DNA of 64,000 nucleotides from Laburnicola sp. R22_1 (taxonomy: Eukaryota > Ascomycota > Dothideomycetes > Pleosporales > Didymosphaeriaceae): the NCBI GenBank assembly GCA_014281115.1, contig JACONQ010000014.1, positions 868,001 to 932,000 of the forward strand. Reading direction: 5' to 3'. The notes beneath the pieces were generated by a model. The model worked only from the letters and a program-made list of their open reading frames with translations. It made no database searches and had not been told where the DNA came from. Shown one piece after another: positions 42,403-54,828 of the stretch. A program made the position numbers and the translations under genes. The stretch's first letter is position 1. Each line of letters starts with the position of its first letter.

Positions 42403-43243
42403 ATGAGTTCTAAGATTTCTTCTATCTCTAAGTAGAAGATACTTAAGGGTATTTCTAACTATAAGATATAGAAGTCTTGGACTATTTCTATTCTTATAAT
42501 AGAAAATTGTATGGCTGCAATTTAGAGTGATAATAATATTGCAATTAATTTAGTGTTAAAAGATATTAATTTAAAAGCACAATTAATTATTACTTTATTA
42601 GTCGAAGATGGTCCTTTATAGTATATTAAGGATTTATCTATAGCTAATAAGATGTGGATTTGTTTAGGGAATCTTTATTCTCCTAAAGGTTACTATTCTA
42701 AATTTCTTCTTTTAAAGGAGTTATTTAATAGTACCTTATTAGATTTTAATTTAATAAAGGAGTACCTTAATAAAATTAAATATTTAATAACAAATCTTGA
42801 ATATAAGTTAATTAAAATACCCAAATAGATTATTATGGCCTAGATGTTAAACAATTTAACTCCTAATTATGAGGGGTTTGTTACTTTAGGTAACTCAATT
42901 ATTTCGGGATAATTCTTCAGAGATTAATCTAGAGAATTTATTCTCTAATTTAATTAATAAAAGTCGTCGTTAGACGCACTTGAATAGTAATAAAACTAAG
43001 GTTTTATATACTAAATTCCAGAATTAACACAAAGTTATAAAGTCTAAACGATTTTGTAATAAGTGTAAAACAAATACCCACTTTACTAATAAATGTTACT
43101 ATTTACATCTTAAAAATAAACCTAAATAGTTTAAAACAAATCACGATTTCAAATCTAAAAAAGATAAAAAAATAGATAAAAATCTATTAAATCCTAAATC
43201 CGAATGTCCATCAGATCGACTAGATCGAAAGCTGTTAGATAAA
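42403..43243 (+). pseudogene. Copia H gag, with stops and one frameshift
   Basis: From ATG 42403 the frame gives a UBN2-type copia gag: KILKGISNYKIQKSWTISIL, then LYSPKGYYSKFLLLKELFNS and MLNNLTPNYEGFVTL. Several Gln or Trp codons are TAG or TAA. At about 42890 one extra base (acttt-a-ggtaactcaa) shifts the frame. The continuation carries the intact knuckle CNKCKTNTHFTNKC (about 43052-43093) and runs in frame into the pol part at 43244. One original gag-pol frame is likely. Confidence 0.82.
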
Positions 43244-45230
43244 ATGGCTAAGTCATCTAAACTAATGGAAATTAAAAAGGTATTATTAACTACCCTAAAT
43301 AAAAAACAAACTAATTCGAAAAAAGAACATCGAAATCCTCGAAATCTAGAATTTAATTCTAGAAATCCTAGACAAGGATCAAAAACTACTAAGGTATTTA
43401 TAACTACTAAGTCAAAAAGCCCTAATCTAATACTAGATTTAGGTAGTTTATCTCATATTATCTCTAACAAAAACCTATTTATAGAAAATTCGTTAGGTAG
43501 AAAAACTACAAAAATACAATGGGGAAATAACAATATTTTAACTTCGCAATTTATTGGCAACGTGAGCTTTATATATAATAATACTAAGATAGTTTTAAAT
43601 AACTGTCTTTATTTGCCTGAATTTAATATAAATATTATTTTAGTAAAGAAATTAGTCGAAAAAGACTTTGTAGTAAACCTTATAAAAGACAAAGCTATAA
43701 TTAAAAAGAACACTAAAACAATATTAGAAGCAACTCTAATTGACAATCTTTATATAATAAATATAGACAATATAGTAACAGATAACATTCTATTTGCTAA
43801 AAAGGTTATTAATAAAAATAAAACTATTAGTAACTATAAAGAGAACTTAATATATCTCTATCACAATCGTTTTGGACATAAAAATCTAGACGTTATATGT
43901 AAAATACTAGGTATAACTAAACCTACTAACTATAAAATTAATTGCTCTAGCTGTATAAAAGCTAAGCTAACAAATAATAACAGTAGAGAAATTACTATTA
44001 AAGCAGATAATTACTTAGATAAAATAGTAATTGATTTATGTGGGCCTATTACCCTCTCCAAAAATAATTATAAATATATTATATTCTTTCTAGACTCTGC
44101 TACTAGAAAATTAGAATTTAAACTATTAAGACATAAATCAGAATCGTTTGAAGCCTTTAAAGACTTTAAAACAAAAGTTGAAAACCAAAGCAATCGAAAA
44201 ATTAAAATTATTAAAACCGATAATGGCACGGAATTTGCTAATAGTAATTTTACGCTATTTAATAAACAAAATGGTATTATTCACCAATTTAATCCGCCAT
44301 ATACACTAGAACAAAATGGTTTAATTGAAAGAATAAATAGAACTATAATAGAAACAGCTAAAAGCTTATTGTTCTATAGTAATTTTCCAACTAGTTACTG
44401 GCAATACGCTGTTGAAAACGCAGTGTATATATATAATATTACACCACATAGTAATTTAAATTTTATAAGCCCAAATGAAAAACTTTATAAAAAGAAACCT
44501 AACTATAATAATATTAAAATCTGGGGCTCACTAAGTTACTACTTAGTTAAACAACAATTAACAAAACTAGAACCTAAAGCCAAAATAGGTATACTAGTAG
44601 GTTATGATAACTATAATTATAAAATATTAGATCTAAAAGATAATAAACTAGTGTATACTAGAGATGCTAAAATTCTTGAAAATTACTTTTATAACTTTAA
44701 TAACGACTCTACTAAAGAAGTTAATATACTATTTAATAGTAATAATAATGTATACCTAGGCAATAACCTAAATAATAATAACAATAACAATAATACAGAA
44801 CAATCTATAGATTCTGAAAATCTAGATTTAAATAATAACGAGAATAATAACGAGAATAATAACGAGAATAATAACGAGAATAATAACGAGAATAATATAA
44901 GCTCTCGCGAATCAAGTCCAGATATATTACTTGATAATACTACTATTAATAATAATAATAAAAGAATCATTTCTAATACCTATAATACAAGGCAAAACTT
45001 TAAAAGAATAACTTTAGAAAACTCAGATGAGTTAATAGATGAACTAGCCTTATTAATAACTAAAAATAATAAACCAACTAGCTACAAAGTTCCATAGCTT
45101 TTAGCCAATTATCTTTATCTTTACTATTTATAGAAATTAGTCAACTAAATAATCAAAATACTTGGGAAATAGTAGATTTACCTAACAATAGAAAACCTTT
45201 AAAAGGTCGTTGGGTTTTTAAAATTAAAAC
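43244..45230 (+). pseudogene. Copia H pol: protease, integrase and only the first residues of RT
   Basis: A 617-codon frame is open to a TAG at 45095. Protease site LDLGSLSHI at residues 64-72, with Ser of DSG changed to Leu. The pre-integrase zinc site has HNRFGH and CSSCIKAK (about residues 207-250). Integrase core: Asp 264 (VIDLCGP), Asp 326 (KTDNGTEF) and Glu 362 (GLIERINR), a DD35E spacing with all three residues present. A low-complexity Asn/Glu region follows (residues of about 510-560). After the TAG the frame gives the RT start (NTWEIVDLPNNRKPLKGRWV, FKIKT), then the LTR begins. Start 43244 is only the first ATG of the open part; gag precedes it in the same frame. Confidence 0.87.
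44831..44890 (+). repeat. Five perfect 12-bp repeats in the copia H coding frame
   Basis: Unit aataataacgag, coding Asn-Asn-Asn-Glu, repeated five times without a mismatch. It lies between integrase and reverse transcriptase, a known variable linker in copia proteins. Confidence 0.9.
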
Positions 45231-46057
45231 TGTTAAAACTATATTAGTAAGCAAAATAAATAATAAAATAACATGTTAGAATTTCGCTGTTATAATAAAA
45301 GATAAATAGATAAATAACTATAAGCTACCTAAAAATAAACTAAAATAGTCGTTCCGACAATAAGTTGCAATTAAAGCCAAAGTCAACTTTAAGTAACGCA
45401 CAAAAAGTTTACTAAAAGATAATTGTAAGAAATCCAATATTATATGTATTAATTTACTTAAAACTAAAACCAAAATATAATATAAAACTAACCTAATAAA
45501 TATTATAAAATACGCTATCGCAATATAAATAAGCTCGTAATTAATTTTTCTAAATCAATAACTTTTGACAAACTTGTCGCAATCAAGCGCTTTAACAATT
45601 TTGAGCAATTGCTAAAAGAATATACTAAACAAGGCAATATTATATGTATTAAATTACTTATTACTAAAAAACAAAATATAACATATAAAAGACTTGTTTT
45701 ATAATATAAAATACATTAGCGTATAATAAACTAAGGAGTAATAAATTATGCTAAAATAAGGCGTTTATTATTAACGTCACAACTAAGCAATAGTAAAACA
45801 AAGTTTGCAATAGCTCGTATATAAAACACTAGTTTGCATATAAAACACTATTGCATATAAAACACTAGTTCAAACATTAGTTTAAAACACTAGCACGCAT
45901 AAAAGTTAAAGGCATAATTAAACTATACAAAACTAAGTGTTCGTTAGTCTAAATTATTTTGTATATAGATTGCTAGGTAGCCAGTTTATTAAAATAAATC
46001 AACCAGTTTAACAATACCAACTCGATCACTTTCTTATCTATTTATCCACTTTTCACA
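45231..46057 (+). repeat. 3' LTR of copia H (827 bp)
   Basis: TGTTAAAACTATATTAG to CTTTTCACA. It carries about three units of the roughly 19-bp internal repeat, against about twelve in the solo LTR. Confidence 0.87.
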
Positions 46058-46069
46058 ATAACCCTTATC

Positions 46070-47170
46070 TATCCCTAATAGTTTCTAGTAATATATAACT
46101 ATAGACTTTATTACTAACCTATTATTAAGTAAGTTTGCTAGTATTATATATAATACTATCTTAGTTATTATAAACTAATTTTTAAAAATAGCTTATTATA
46201 TACCTGCATAGATAGATTAGGATAGTGTTAATCTTGCTAAGGCTTAGATCTATAAGGTAATTCGCCTTTATAGTCCTTTAGAATTAGTAATATTAAATAG
46301 AGATCTAATAATACGCTTAACGTATTAAGACACTTTTAACTACTATCTTAACTTATAGCAAATTCTTACGTCTACTTTCTACCCTTAGATAAATAGATAG
46401 ATAGAATATTAAAATTCAATACTTAAATAATACTTTTATATCTTTTACACTCTAAAGCAAGATAATTAAGCTTTATAGATCTCTATTATAAAGTTTGCCT
46501 ATAATAATAGCTAATATATAGTTACTAGCTACACTTTATTCTAGGTTTGCTATAGTAGTAACCTAAGGGAGCCTAGTAGGCCTTAATAGACGCTAGGTAA
46601 TAGTAAAAACTCTAATAATTAGGTAATTGCCTCTAAACTAATTGTAATTAGGATAAAGTGCTATAAAAAGATTAAAGTGTTAAATGCCTACTAGAAGACA
46701 CTTACTAATAAGAAAAGGCTTCCTTTAAAGCTTAACGTTAGAGATAAAATCTAGGTCTTAAATTATTATATAAAGTTTATAAGGCTAAGTAAAAAGTTAA
46801 ATTAGAAGTTTCTAGGCCCTAGCATAGTAAAAGAACATATTAGAAATTCTCCTACTACTTACTAAATAGATCTTCCTTTTCTTAGTAGGGTATACCTAGT
46901 ATTCTATTCTTTCTTATTAGAACTATATTAGATATACAGATCTCTCTTACACCTATAAAAGCCTATCTATAACACTTTACACTAGTTAAGTAATATTATC
47001 TATAAAGTAAACTACCTTCTTAATAGGCGGTAAAAAAGTAATAAATTATAAAAGTATCTAGTAAAGTAGTCTAGTTACTCTAAGAATAAAAATAGCTAGG
47101 AACTAGCTGCATTAATTAGCCTACCTACTCTTAAAGAGTACTAGAAATAGCTTAAGACAACTCTAAACAG
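46070..47170 (+). pseudogene. Ty3/gypsy integrase and chromodomain fragment (G3)
   Basis: Directly right of copia H, a plus-strand frame with TAA and TAG as former Gln or Trp codons gives a Ty3/gypsy integrase. Visible parts: ITIDFIT with the first Asp at 46104-46106; AYYIPAQIDQDSVNLAKA; VILNRDLIIR, where related enzymes have SDRG (Asp now Asn); STFYPQINRQIEYQNS, around the catalytic Glu. A carboxyl-terminal SH3-like part (KKLNQKFLGPSIVKEH, about 46790-46840) and a chromodomain-like YLVKQSSYSKNKN (about 47055) follow. The reverse transcriptase and gag that should precede it are absent: at 46057 it abuts the H LTR. Inactive fragment. Confidence 0.78.
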
Positions 47171-50100
47171 ATTATAATAAATAATACTAGCACTAATAAG
47201 TTAAAATTATAGACAACCTTTAAAAAAGGGAATACCTAATTATAGTTATAATTATTTATTTTTTAAATGTATAAGGTATTTTTAGTGTTATTTTTAGCCT
47301 TATTTTTAAGAGTAATAATAAGCAAATACTACTATTTACCATTTACTCTAGAGGACCTAGTACATATTTTTTATAGGGAGTTTAGTACTATATAGACAGT
47401 CTTACAGTAGAGTGTTTTAATAAATTAGTATAGAGGACTTTACTAAAATAGCTAGGAGGTAAAATTATTACTAAAAATTATTATAAGTCTTACTAGGTAT
47501 AAGAGAAGAATAATTAGAACCTTTTCTTGTAAACAAAGCCGCATCCCGCAGCTATACTTCAGTAGAAGAAATAACTAGCTATAACCTATTTTTCTATATA
47601 CTAGCTCTATAAGATACTATGTAAATACATATAACTAAGTTAATAATGCGCTTATTATGTGGCACCCTATAAGGCTGTTACGTACACAGGCAGAGTTAAC
47701 TTAACTATAGTTTAGAACTATTATTAAGTAGTAACTTATCTTGTCTATATAAGTAGTACTAAGGTTAGAGTACTTATTACCTATATAAAAAGAGCCTAAT
47801 TCTACTACTATCTTGCGCACTACTATAACTAGTAACTATAGCTAAATTAAATAAGATAAAGATACAACTGTGCTATAAAGCAAAGTTTAACCTTAAGTAT
47901 GCCAAATATACTATAGACCCCTTCTTATATCCCTAAACCTTAATTAATAAGCTTATAATTATTGCTAAAAAGAAGCTAAAGCTTAAAATAGCTAATAGTA
48001 ATAAGCTTCTAGTTAAGTTGCTTATACTAGATTGCTACGCAATATACGTATATAGTCTATATTACTATTTACTAGGTTAGAGTATATACGTATTAATAAT
48101 ACGTGTAGGGACTACTTAATAGACTAAGGCGAATCTAGGATATATTACGTAGTAGAGGAGAAACCTAATAAGGCTGCTTAATACTATAGATAATAACAAG
48201 TTTCTTTAGAAGCTAAGGAAGTGTAATAAGGAAGGTGCTAAGTAGTTAAACAATATTTAAAAGCTATTAAACTAGCTATAGGCAATAATTACCTATAACT
48301 GCGTTACTTCTAAAATTAAAAAGTTCCTTAATTATGTAAATTGACTATAAAGGGCCTGTGGGTCTTAGTCGAGACTATATACCCTTTTAATTTCTATTTT
48401 AGGAGACGCAATTAGCGCTAATTACTACTAGTTAAAGGCAGATACTATAGACTATTAAACTAGACTACCTATAACTGCTAATCTCTATCTAATAGCTACT
48501 ATTAGAGATCTAGATTGCCTAGTAGCGCTAGTTAGGAGCTTATAGTCCCTATTAAACTATAACTACTACTATTTGCTAGAAATCGCCATAAAAACTAGTA
48601 ACTATATACTATTAAAACAGAATAGCCTCTTTACTTTACACGTAGCTACTATTTAGAGTCTAGACCTATAGCAGCCTTCTTTATAGACTTATACTTATCT
48701 TATAGATTCTAACTTATATAAAGATAATACTACTTATAGATCTAGTTACTTTAATTAAGGTGTTTAAGTATAAAGGTAATATAGGCCCCCTTCTTCTTCC
48801 CCTTCTTACCTTTATAGGAATTAGGACTATAATCTAAGAGGGCATTAGGTATAGCCTAGCACTTATTATCTCTATTAAATCTAGCCTACTACGCTTAGGA
48901 ACAAACTAGAATTATAGAAGTAGAAGCTAAAAATCTAATATTAAGTATATTATAAACCTTAGTCTCTATACAGGCTATATAGTACTTATAAGTAGTTCTT
49001 TATACTAGTTAGTACTAGTCAGAACCTATTAGTTACTATTAAGAATTAGAGAAGTAACTTATAACCTTAAGAGCCCTATTATTATTACCCTTATAGTACT
49101 TAGCTAAAAGATTATTCTTTTAGGTAACCTTATTATTAGCGCGTAAGTAAAAGTTTAACTTCAGTCTAAATTATAAATAAGGAATATCTAGGTTAGTAGT
49201 GCCTAAATAAAGGTAATAGTAAAAACTATAGTCGCTAAAATAGGTACTATTCCTTATAATAGCTACTATATTCTAGGAACTCTTAATAATCCTTTTCTAC
49301 ACAACCGCACAAAGCTATATAGCATCCTACTAATCTTTACTAAATACTTATTTTTTAATTATAAGAATAGGCTAGTTATATTCTTTAAAATTACTCTTTA
49401 ACTAGTTATAAAAGTCTTTCTCTGCCAAATTTATCTATAGTAGGGTTAGTTAGGACCTAATAGTCCTAGTTGGCGCTAGTAGGTACTAATTAGCACCTAA
49501 TAGATAATAATAATTAAGAAAAGGACTTACTGAATAGCAATTCTTGCTACTAAACTAGGAAGCCTTATAATAAGCCCTACTTTTACCTTAGAAGCGCTAT
49601 TTAGAGTTAAAGATTATATAACTAAATAGAAAGTAGTAATATTCTACTATACTAAGGGATTTAGTAGCATAATAACTAATATATTCTAGGTAGAAAATAC
49701 CTACTCTATTAGTTGTGTTGTATTTAGCGTTGTTTTACTTCTTCGTTATTCTAATAGTAAGAAACTATACTAGTTAGTGCTAGTTAGCTACTAATAGGCC
49801 CTTTTCTACTTACCTAGGAATCTATTAATAAAAATTATTGCTAGTAGAGTCTAAAAGCTAATAATAGTTAATAATTAGTATAAAATATCTCTAAGGCACA
49901 CTAGTAAGCTAGAAAGTAAGTAAGAGGAAAGATTAGAAAGCTAGTAAGGAAATTAAGAATTTAGTAACAACTACACCCTACCACTAGTTAGTTTAGCTTA
50001 CTACTACACTATAAGTAAGCGTAGTAAAAAGTTAAGGTACTTACTAAAATTAAGTAGTGTAGTATTTAGAAGAAAAAGGGGTAGAGCGTAGCGCGCTATA

Positions 50101-50274
50101 AATACTCTACCTACCTAATTAGAACTAGTGTAATTTCTTATTAGTTTCTTGTTATAAACGTTTATGTTACTCTTACTAAATCTTTTATCTATTTTTTTCT
50201 ACTTACTCTAGCAATTTCTAAACAGCTAGTTACTCCCCCTAATTATAATTATAGCCCTATATTAAAGATCTTCG
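47171..50274. other. Unclassified TA-rich relics
   Basis: About 3.1 kb of transition-saturated sequence. Slightly GC-richer patches sit at 47530-47570, 47655-47700 (tgtggcaccctataaggctg, LTR-like) and 48350-48375. The minus strand at 48400-48950 reads as a Lys- and Gln-rich frame (YKGKKGKKKGAYITFILKHL) with only TAA and TAG stops, without a recognisable domain. A purine tract lies on the minus strand near 50235-50255 (ttagggggagt). I support no gene here. Confidence 0.5.
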
Positions 50275-50540
50275 TTATGTAGAGATTCTAACCAAGGTTA
50301 AGTCCGCACTATATATAGAGAGGAGCAAAACAGAAGACACTAAGACCTAGTACCTAGCATATAGTAGTAGTAACAAAATATACACAAAATTATAATAATT
50401 TATTATTAACTTTCTTTATAGTAGTATTATTAATAGTAGTTATAGATAGTTAGGTATATAGTATAACTAAGTTACATATTATCTCTTAACTAGTAGACTA
50501 TTAGAGAGCCGTAGTAGACTATAAAGTTATAATCATAAGA
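50275..50540 (-). repeat. LTR-like repeat L4, copy 2
   Basis: Reverse complement of 4560-4880, less mutated: it retains cgttatgtagagattctaac and aacaaaatatacacaaaatt. A purine tract follows on the minus strand. Confidence 0.55.
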
Positions 50541-51158
50541 GTAGTGTAGGCAATTATTGCAACTAACACAATTTTGTTAGTAAAAGGGGCCGAATTTTTT
50601 TTAGGCGATAAGTGACTTCTAAGGAGCTAAACTAAAGTTTAATATAACTATACTTTTATTATATACGACTGTTATACTTTACTAGTAAGGGAAGCTGTAG
50701 TAATATTAAAAGGCATGCTAGCATGTCTCTAATAGCTGCATTCGCCTATCTACAACTACTATTTAGATAATAATCTATCTAGTTTATTATAGTAAGTTCT
50801 TAACTTTGCTATACTTATTAACGCTTATATACTATAGATAGATTTAAAATTAATGCCCTATCTATGCTATCCTAACTTAATACTAGTAAAAAGGGTTAGG
50901 TAGTAGAAAAGTCTATAGTAGAATAAAATTATTAGCAAAAGTTAGATTCTTATTATCTTTCTAATAAAGACGACAGTTCTAAGTGTTAACTAGATAGTTA
51001 GCTTACTTAAAAAATTTCCTACTAATAATAAAATTTTAGTTCTCTATTTTATAAAAAATAAACTATATAATAATACTATATCTATTAATATTAAGCTAGG
51101 CTATAAAATAGGTGTCTACTTTTACGCTTCTCTTCTTTATAAAGTTCTTAAGAGGGAT

Positions 51159-52171
51159 TGTGAAAAGTGGATAAATAGATAAGAAGGTGATCGAGTTGGT
51201 ATTGTTAAACTGGTTGATTTATTTTAATAAACTGGCTACCTAGCAATCTATATACAAAATAATTTAGACTAACGAACACTTAGTTTTGTATAGTTTAATT
51301 ATGCCTTTAACTTTTATGCGTGCTAGTGTTTTAAACTAATGTTTGAACTAGTGTTTTATATGCAATAGTGTTTTATATGCGAGCTATTGTTTTATATGCA
51401 GACTAGTGTTTTATATGCAAGCTATTATATGCAAACTAGTGTTTTATATGCAAACTAGTGTTTTATATGCAAACTAGTGTTTTATATGCAAACTAGTGTT
51501 TTATATGCAAACTAGTGTTTTATATGCAAACTAGTGTTTTATATACAAACTAGTGTTTTATATGCAAACTAGTGTTTTATATGCGAGCTATTGCAAACTT
51601 TGTTTTACTATTGCTTAGTTGTGACGTTAACAATAAACGCCTTATTTTAGCATAATTTATTACTCCTTAGTTTATTATACGCTAATGTATTTTATATTAT
51701 AAAACAAGTCTTTTATATGTTATATTTTGTTTTTTAGTAATAAGTAATTTAATACATATAATATTGCCTTGTTTAGTATATTCTTTTTAGCAATTGCTCA
51801 AAATTGTTAAAGCGCTTGATTGCGACAAGTTTGTCAAAAGTTATTGATTTAGAAAAATTAATTACGAGCTTATTTATATTGCGATAGCGTATTTTATAAT
51901 ATTTATTAGGTTAGTTTTATATTATATTTTGGTTTTAGTTTTAAGTAAATTAATACATATAATATTGGATTTCTTACAATTATCTTTTAGTAAACTTTTT
52001 GTGCGTTACTTAAAGTTGACTTTGGCTTTAATTGCAACTTATTGTCGGAACGACTATTTTAGTTTATTTTTAGGTAGCTTATAGTTATTTATCTATTTAT
52101 CTTTTATTATAACAGCGAAATTCTAACATGTTATTTTATTATTTATTTTGCTTACTAATATAGTTTTAACA
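51159..52171 (-). repeat. Solo LTR of copia family H, 1013 bp
   Basis: On the minus strand it starts TGTTAAAACTATATTAG at 52171 and ends CTTTTCACA at 51159. The 5-bp duplication gggat flanks it (51154-51158 and 52172-52176). It is inserted in G2 copy 2; G2 copy 1 near 15310-15350 shows the uninterrupted site. It is longer than the LTRs of element H because of an expanded internal repeat. A solo LTR is the usual product of recombination between the two LTRs of a complete element. Confidence 0.92.
51351..51590. repeat. 19-bp minisatellite inside the solo LTR, about 12 units
   Basis: Unit gttttatatgcaaactagt, repeated about twelve times with variants (gagctatt or caatagt endings at the edges). 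The H element LTRs have only a few units at the same place. Confidence 0.9.
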
Positions 52172-52176
52172 GGGAT

Positions 52177-53345
52177 TAGTATCTTTAGGTAAAGAAGTTT
52201 AACTTTAAGCTATTTTTATACTACCTTTATATACCTTAAAGTAATAAGGTTATAAGTGCTAGCACTAGTGTCTATTAAGGCTTACAAATTAAAAGCTAAC
52301 CCTTAGAATTTAATTTGCACTAGTATAACTAGCTAGGGGCCTCTAAATAGCTTAGAAACTTTTACTATCTTACTACCTATAGGCAGTAATTTTAGTTTAG
52401 TATTTATATTTTATAGTTAAAAATATAGTTTATCTAGATTAATTAGTTTAGTAGCTCCTATATAAGCTACTAGCTTAAAGTAGTCTAGTAGCGCGCATTT
52501 AAAGCCTTATTATCTAACAAATTACTTGCCTTTAAATTATAGTAGTAGGCAATACTAAGTTTATTTAAATTAAGATTATTCTCTACTTCTATATTTGCTT
52601 ATATAGCTGCCTTAGGGTAGTAGCGTAAGTATAGGCCTTTAAGTTTCTTACTGCAGCTAAAGTAGGTGTTATACTTTATACACTATACTTTAGTCTAATT
52701 ATAAAAAGTTAAAAAGAAAGGAGTAGGTCTAAAATAGGATATTTGTTTTCTAGTTACTATAGATAAGGGCGTAGATCTAAAGGGTAGTACCTTATAAGAA
52801 GTTCTTATGTATATCTAAAAAGGGTTTATTATACTATTATTATAAAGAGTGCAACTAGCTATAGTTATCTAGTGTTTAATTACTAGGTAGTTAATATTAG
52901 AGTCTTTTATCTCTCTCTAAAATATTAACTTAAGACTTCTAGTTAACTTAAGTTATAATTTATCTTTCTAGGTCTTTGTATCTAGTCTACCTTTTCTAGC
53001 TAGACTCTTAAAAGCTTATAGAAATATCTAAGCGTTTATTTTATTAGAGAGAAAGAGCTTATAAAACTTCTTATATACCTATTAGAGAGTAAAGGAATTA
53101 TAGTAAGTCTCTTTTAGAAATTTAAAGAGTGCTTTAGGTCTATAATCTTCTAAAAGAGCCTAATTTATTTAACGCTAATTTTGCGCTGCCTCTTGAGGCG
53201 CGCCTCTAAAGTAGCTAAAAATAGCTTCTATAAAATTATCTTAATTTTTCTTATTATTATTACCTTAGTAATAATCTATATTTACGCGAATCTTATTGCG
53301 TATATTCTCTAGCTAATTATTAATACTAGGACTAGATTAACCTTT
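52177..53345 (-). pseudogene. G2 copy 2 gag, knuckle and protease remnant
   Basis: Minus-strand match of 14140-15350. The capsid stretch around AAAGCACTCTTTAAATTTC is at 53120-53140, the degraded knuckle near 52600-52660 and the protease region at 52200-52300. It is as stop-ridden as copy 1. It has no reverse transcriptase either, so loss or absence of the pol end is shared by both copies or lies beyond the compared region. Confidence 0.6.
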
Positions 53346-54828
53346 TTTGTAGTACTTATTAATATTAGGTAGCTTTATAAAGTATCCTAGCTTAAATATA
53401 CTAGGGGTGGCAAAAGCATATCTACTCTAGAGTATAACTATCTAGGCGCTATTAGCAAGCTTAGTTTATATATATTTAGGGACTAGAAAGTAGTAAAAGA
53501 TATTATTTTATTATAGTGTAGGCACTATAAGCTAGGGCAAATATTATAGTGCACGTTAGGGCGTAGCTAAGTAGAATAAGTTTTACTTAACTACCTAAGG
53601 ATGGCGTAAACTATATAGTAGATTAGGTATTCCTAAGCTAGGGAGTTTTAAGAGAACTTAAGTGTGGTACTATAGATTATAACTATCTTTAATAAAGGGG
53701 AAAACTTTCTTAAAGCTAAATAAGTCTTATCTAATAGCTACTTAATTAGTAATATTAGGCTAGAAGTAAAAATCTTTTAAGACTACATATACTATAGTAT
53801 AAAGTGTTATTACCTTAAGTATAATAAAAGCTTATTTAAATATATTAGCGCGCTTATATAAAGCCTAAATAAGAACCTTTTATTTAAAGTCTTTTTAGAC
53901 TTTATAATAGCCCTAGTTATTAAATCTAGTACTATCTTTAAAAATAGGCCTTAAGAAAAGTAATATTAAGCCTAAAGCTAATAGGTAGCAAGTAACTATC
54001 TTATTTCTAAGCTATACTAAATTAATTAGTCTAGCTTAAATTTTCCTATAAACGCGTTATACTTACTAGTAGTTTTAAGTTTAGTTTTGCCTTAGTGCGC
54101 AAGCTACTTAAGGTTTACTATTAAAAATTTATTACTTAGCTAGTCTACTTTAAATATAGTAATATAGTAATTATACTATATATTATAAAGAATTCCTTTA
54201 GAGTAGACCTTTTTATTAGTTTAATAATACTCTTTTTCTTAATAAGGCTAGGGGCAAAGTAACTAGTTATTTAGAAAGTAGCTATTAGCTACTTTCCGCA
54301 CTTAATAGATAATAGCTTACTAATAGAGTTAAGTAGAAAAATCTTATTAAGGTAAGCGTTATATAGACTATTATTAGCAGGGTATAGGCAAATATCTACT
54401 TTTATATTATTAATTCTAAAACTATCTAGGAATAAAAAGAACATAGGAAATATTCTAGGAGTCTCCTAAATTAAAGAGCAGTAGCTTATTATAGTATAGG
54501 TAGTAGTAGAGTTAAGCAAAGTAAAGGTGTAGTAAATAGACCTAAAATAGCAAGTCTTATATAGTGTGTAAGCTAGCGCATAGTCTAAGCTAAGAAAAAA
54601 TTAGGTAAAAGATAAAGTGTAAAATAAAATATATAAAACATTAACCTCTGTATTACCTCTATAGCCTAACTTTAATCCCCTAGCTTTATGCCTTATGCCC
54701 TTACTATAATAGTGCTAGGGAGTAGTTATTAGACAAGTTAGCTCTATAGAGTATAGTATAGTAGTTATTATTTATTATTTATTATTTATATTAGAATATT
54801 AGAATTTCTAAGGCAGCCTCTCTAAATA

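Larger units (their letters stand above)
41185..46057 (+). mobile_element. Copia element H, LTR-bounded but lacking most of reverse transcriptase
   Basis: The 5' LTR (41185 to about 42048) and 3' LTR (45231-46057) begin TGTTAAAACTATATTAG. The 3' LTR and the solo LTR at 51159-52171 end in CTTTTCACA; the 5' LTR has lost a few bases near its end. The interior holds a primer-binding site, gag, protease and integrase, but jumps from the first residues of reverse transcriptase directly into the 3' LTR. The 5-bp flanks (tacac and ataac) do not match, so a simple insertion does not explain the present structure. Confidence 0.85.

Noticed and set aside
44689..44970. 93-codon minus-strand Leu/Ser-rich frame
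   Set aside because: It is the complement of the Asn/Glu repeat region of the copia H frame, so low complexity explains it.
41185..46057. Copia H as a normal insertion with target duplication
   Set aside because: The flanking 5-mers tacac and ataac differ by more than a transition, and the left and right neighbours are unrelated sequences.
51351..51590. Regular short repeats resembling a CRISPR array
   Set aside because: Units are head-to-tail without unique spacers, they lie inside an LTR, and the context is a fungal genome.
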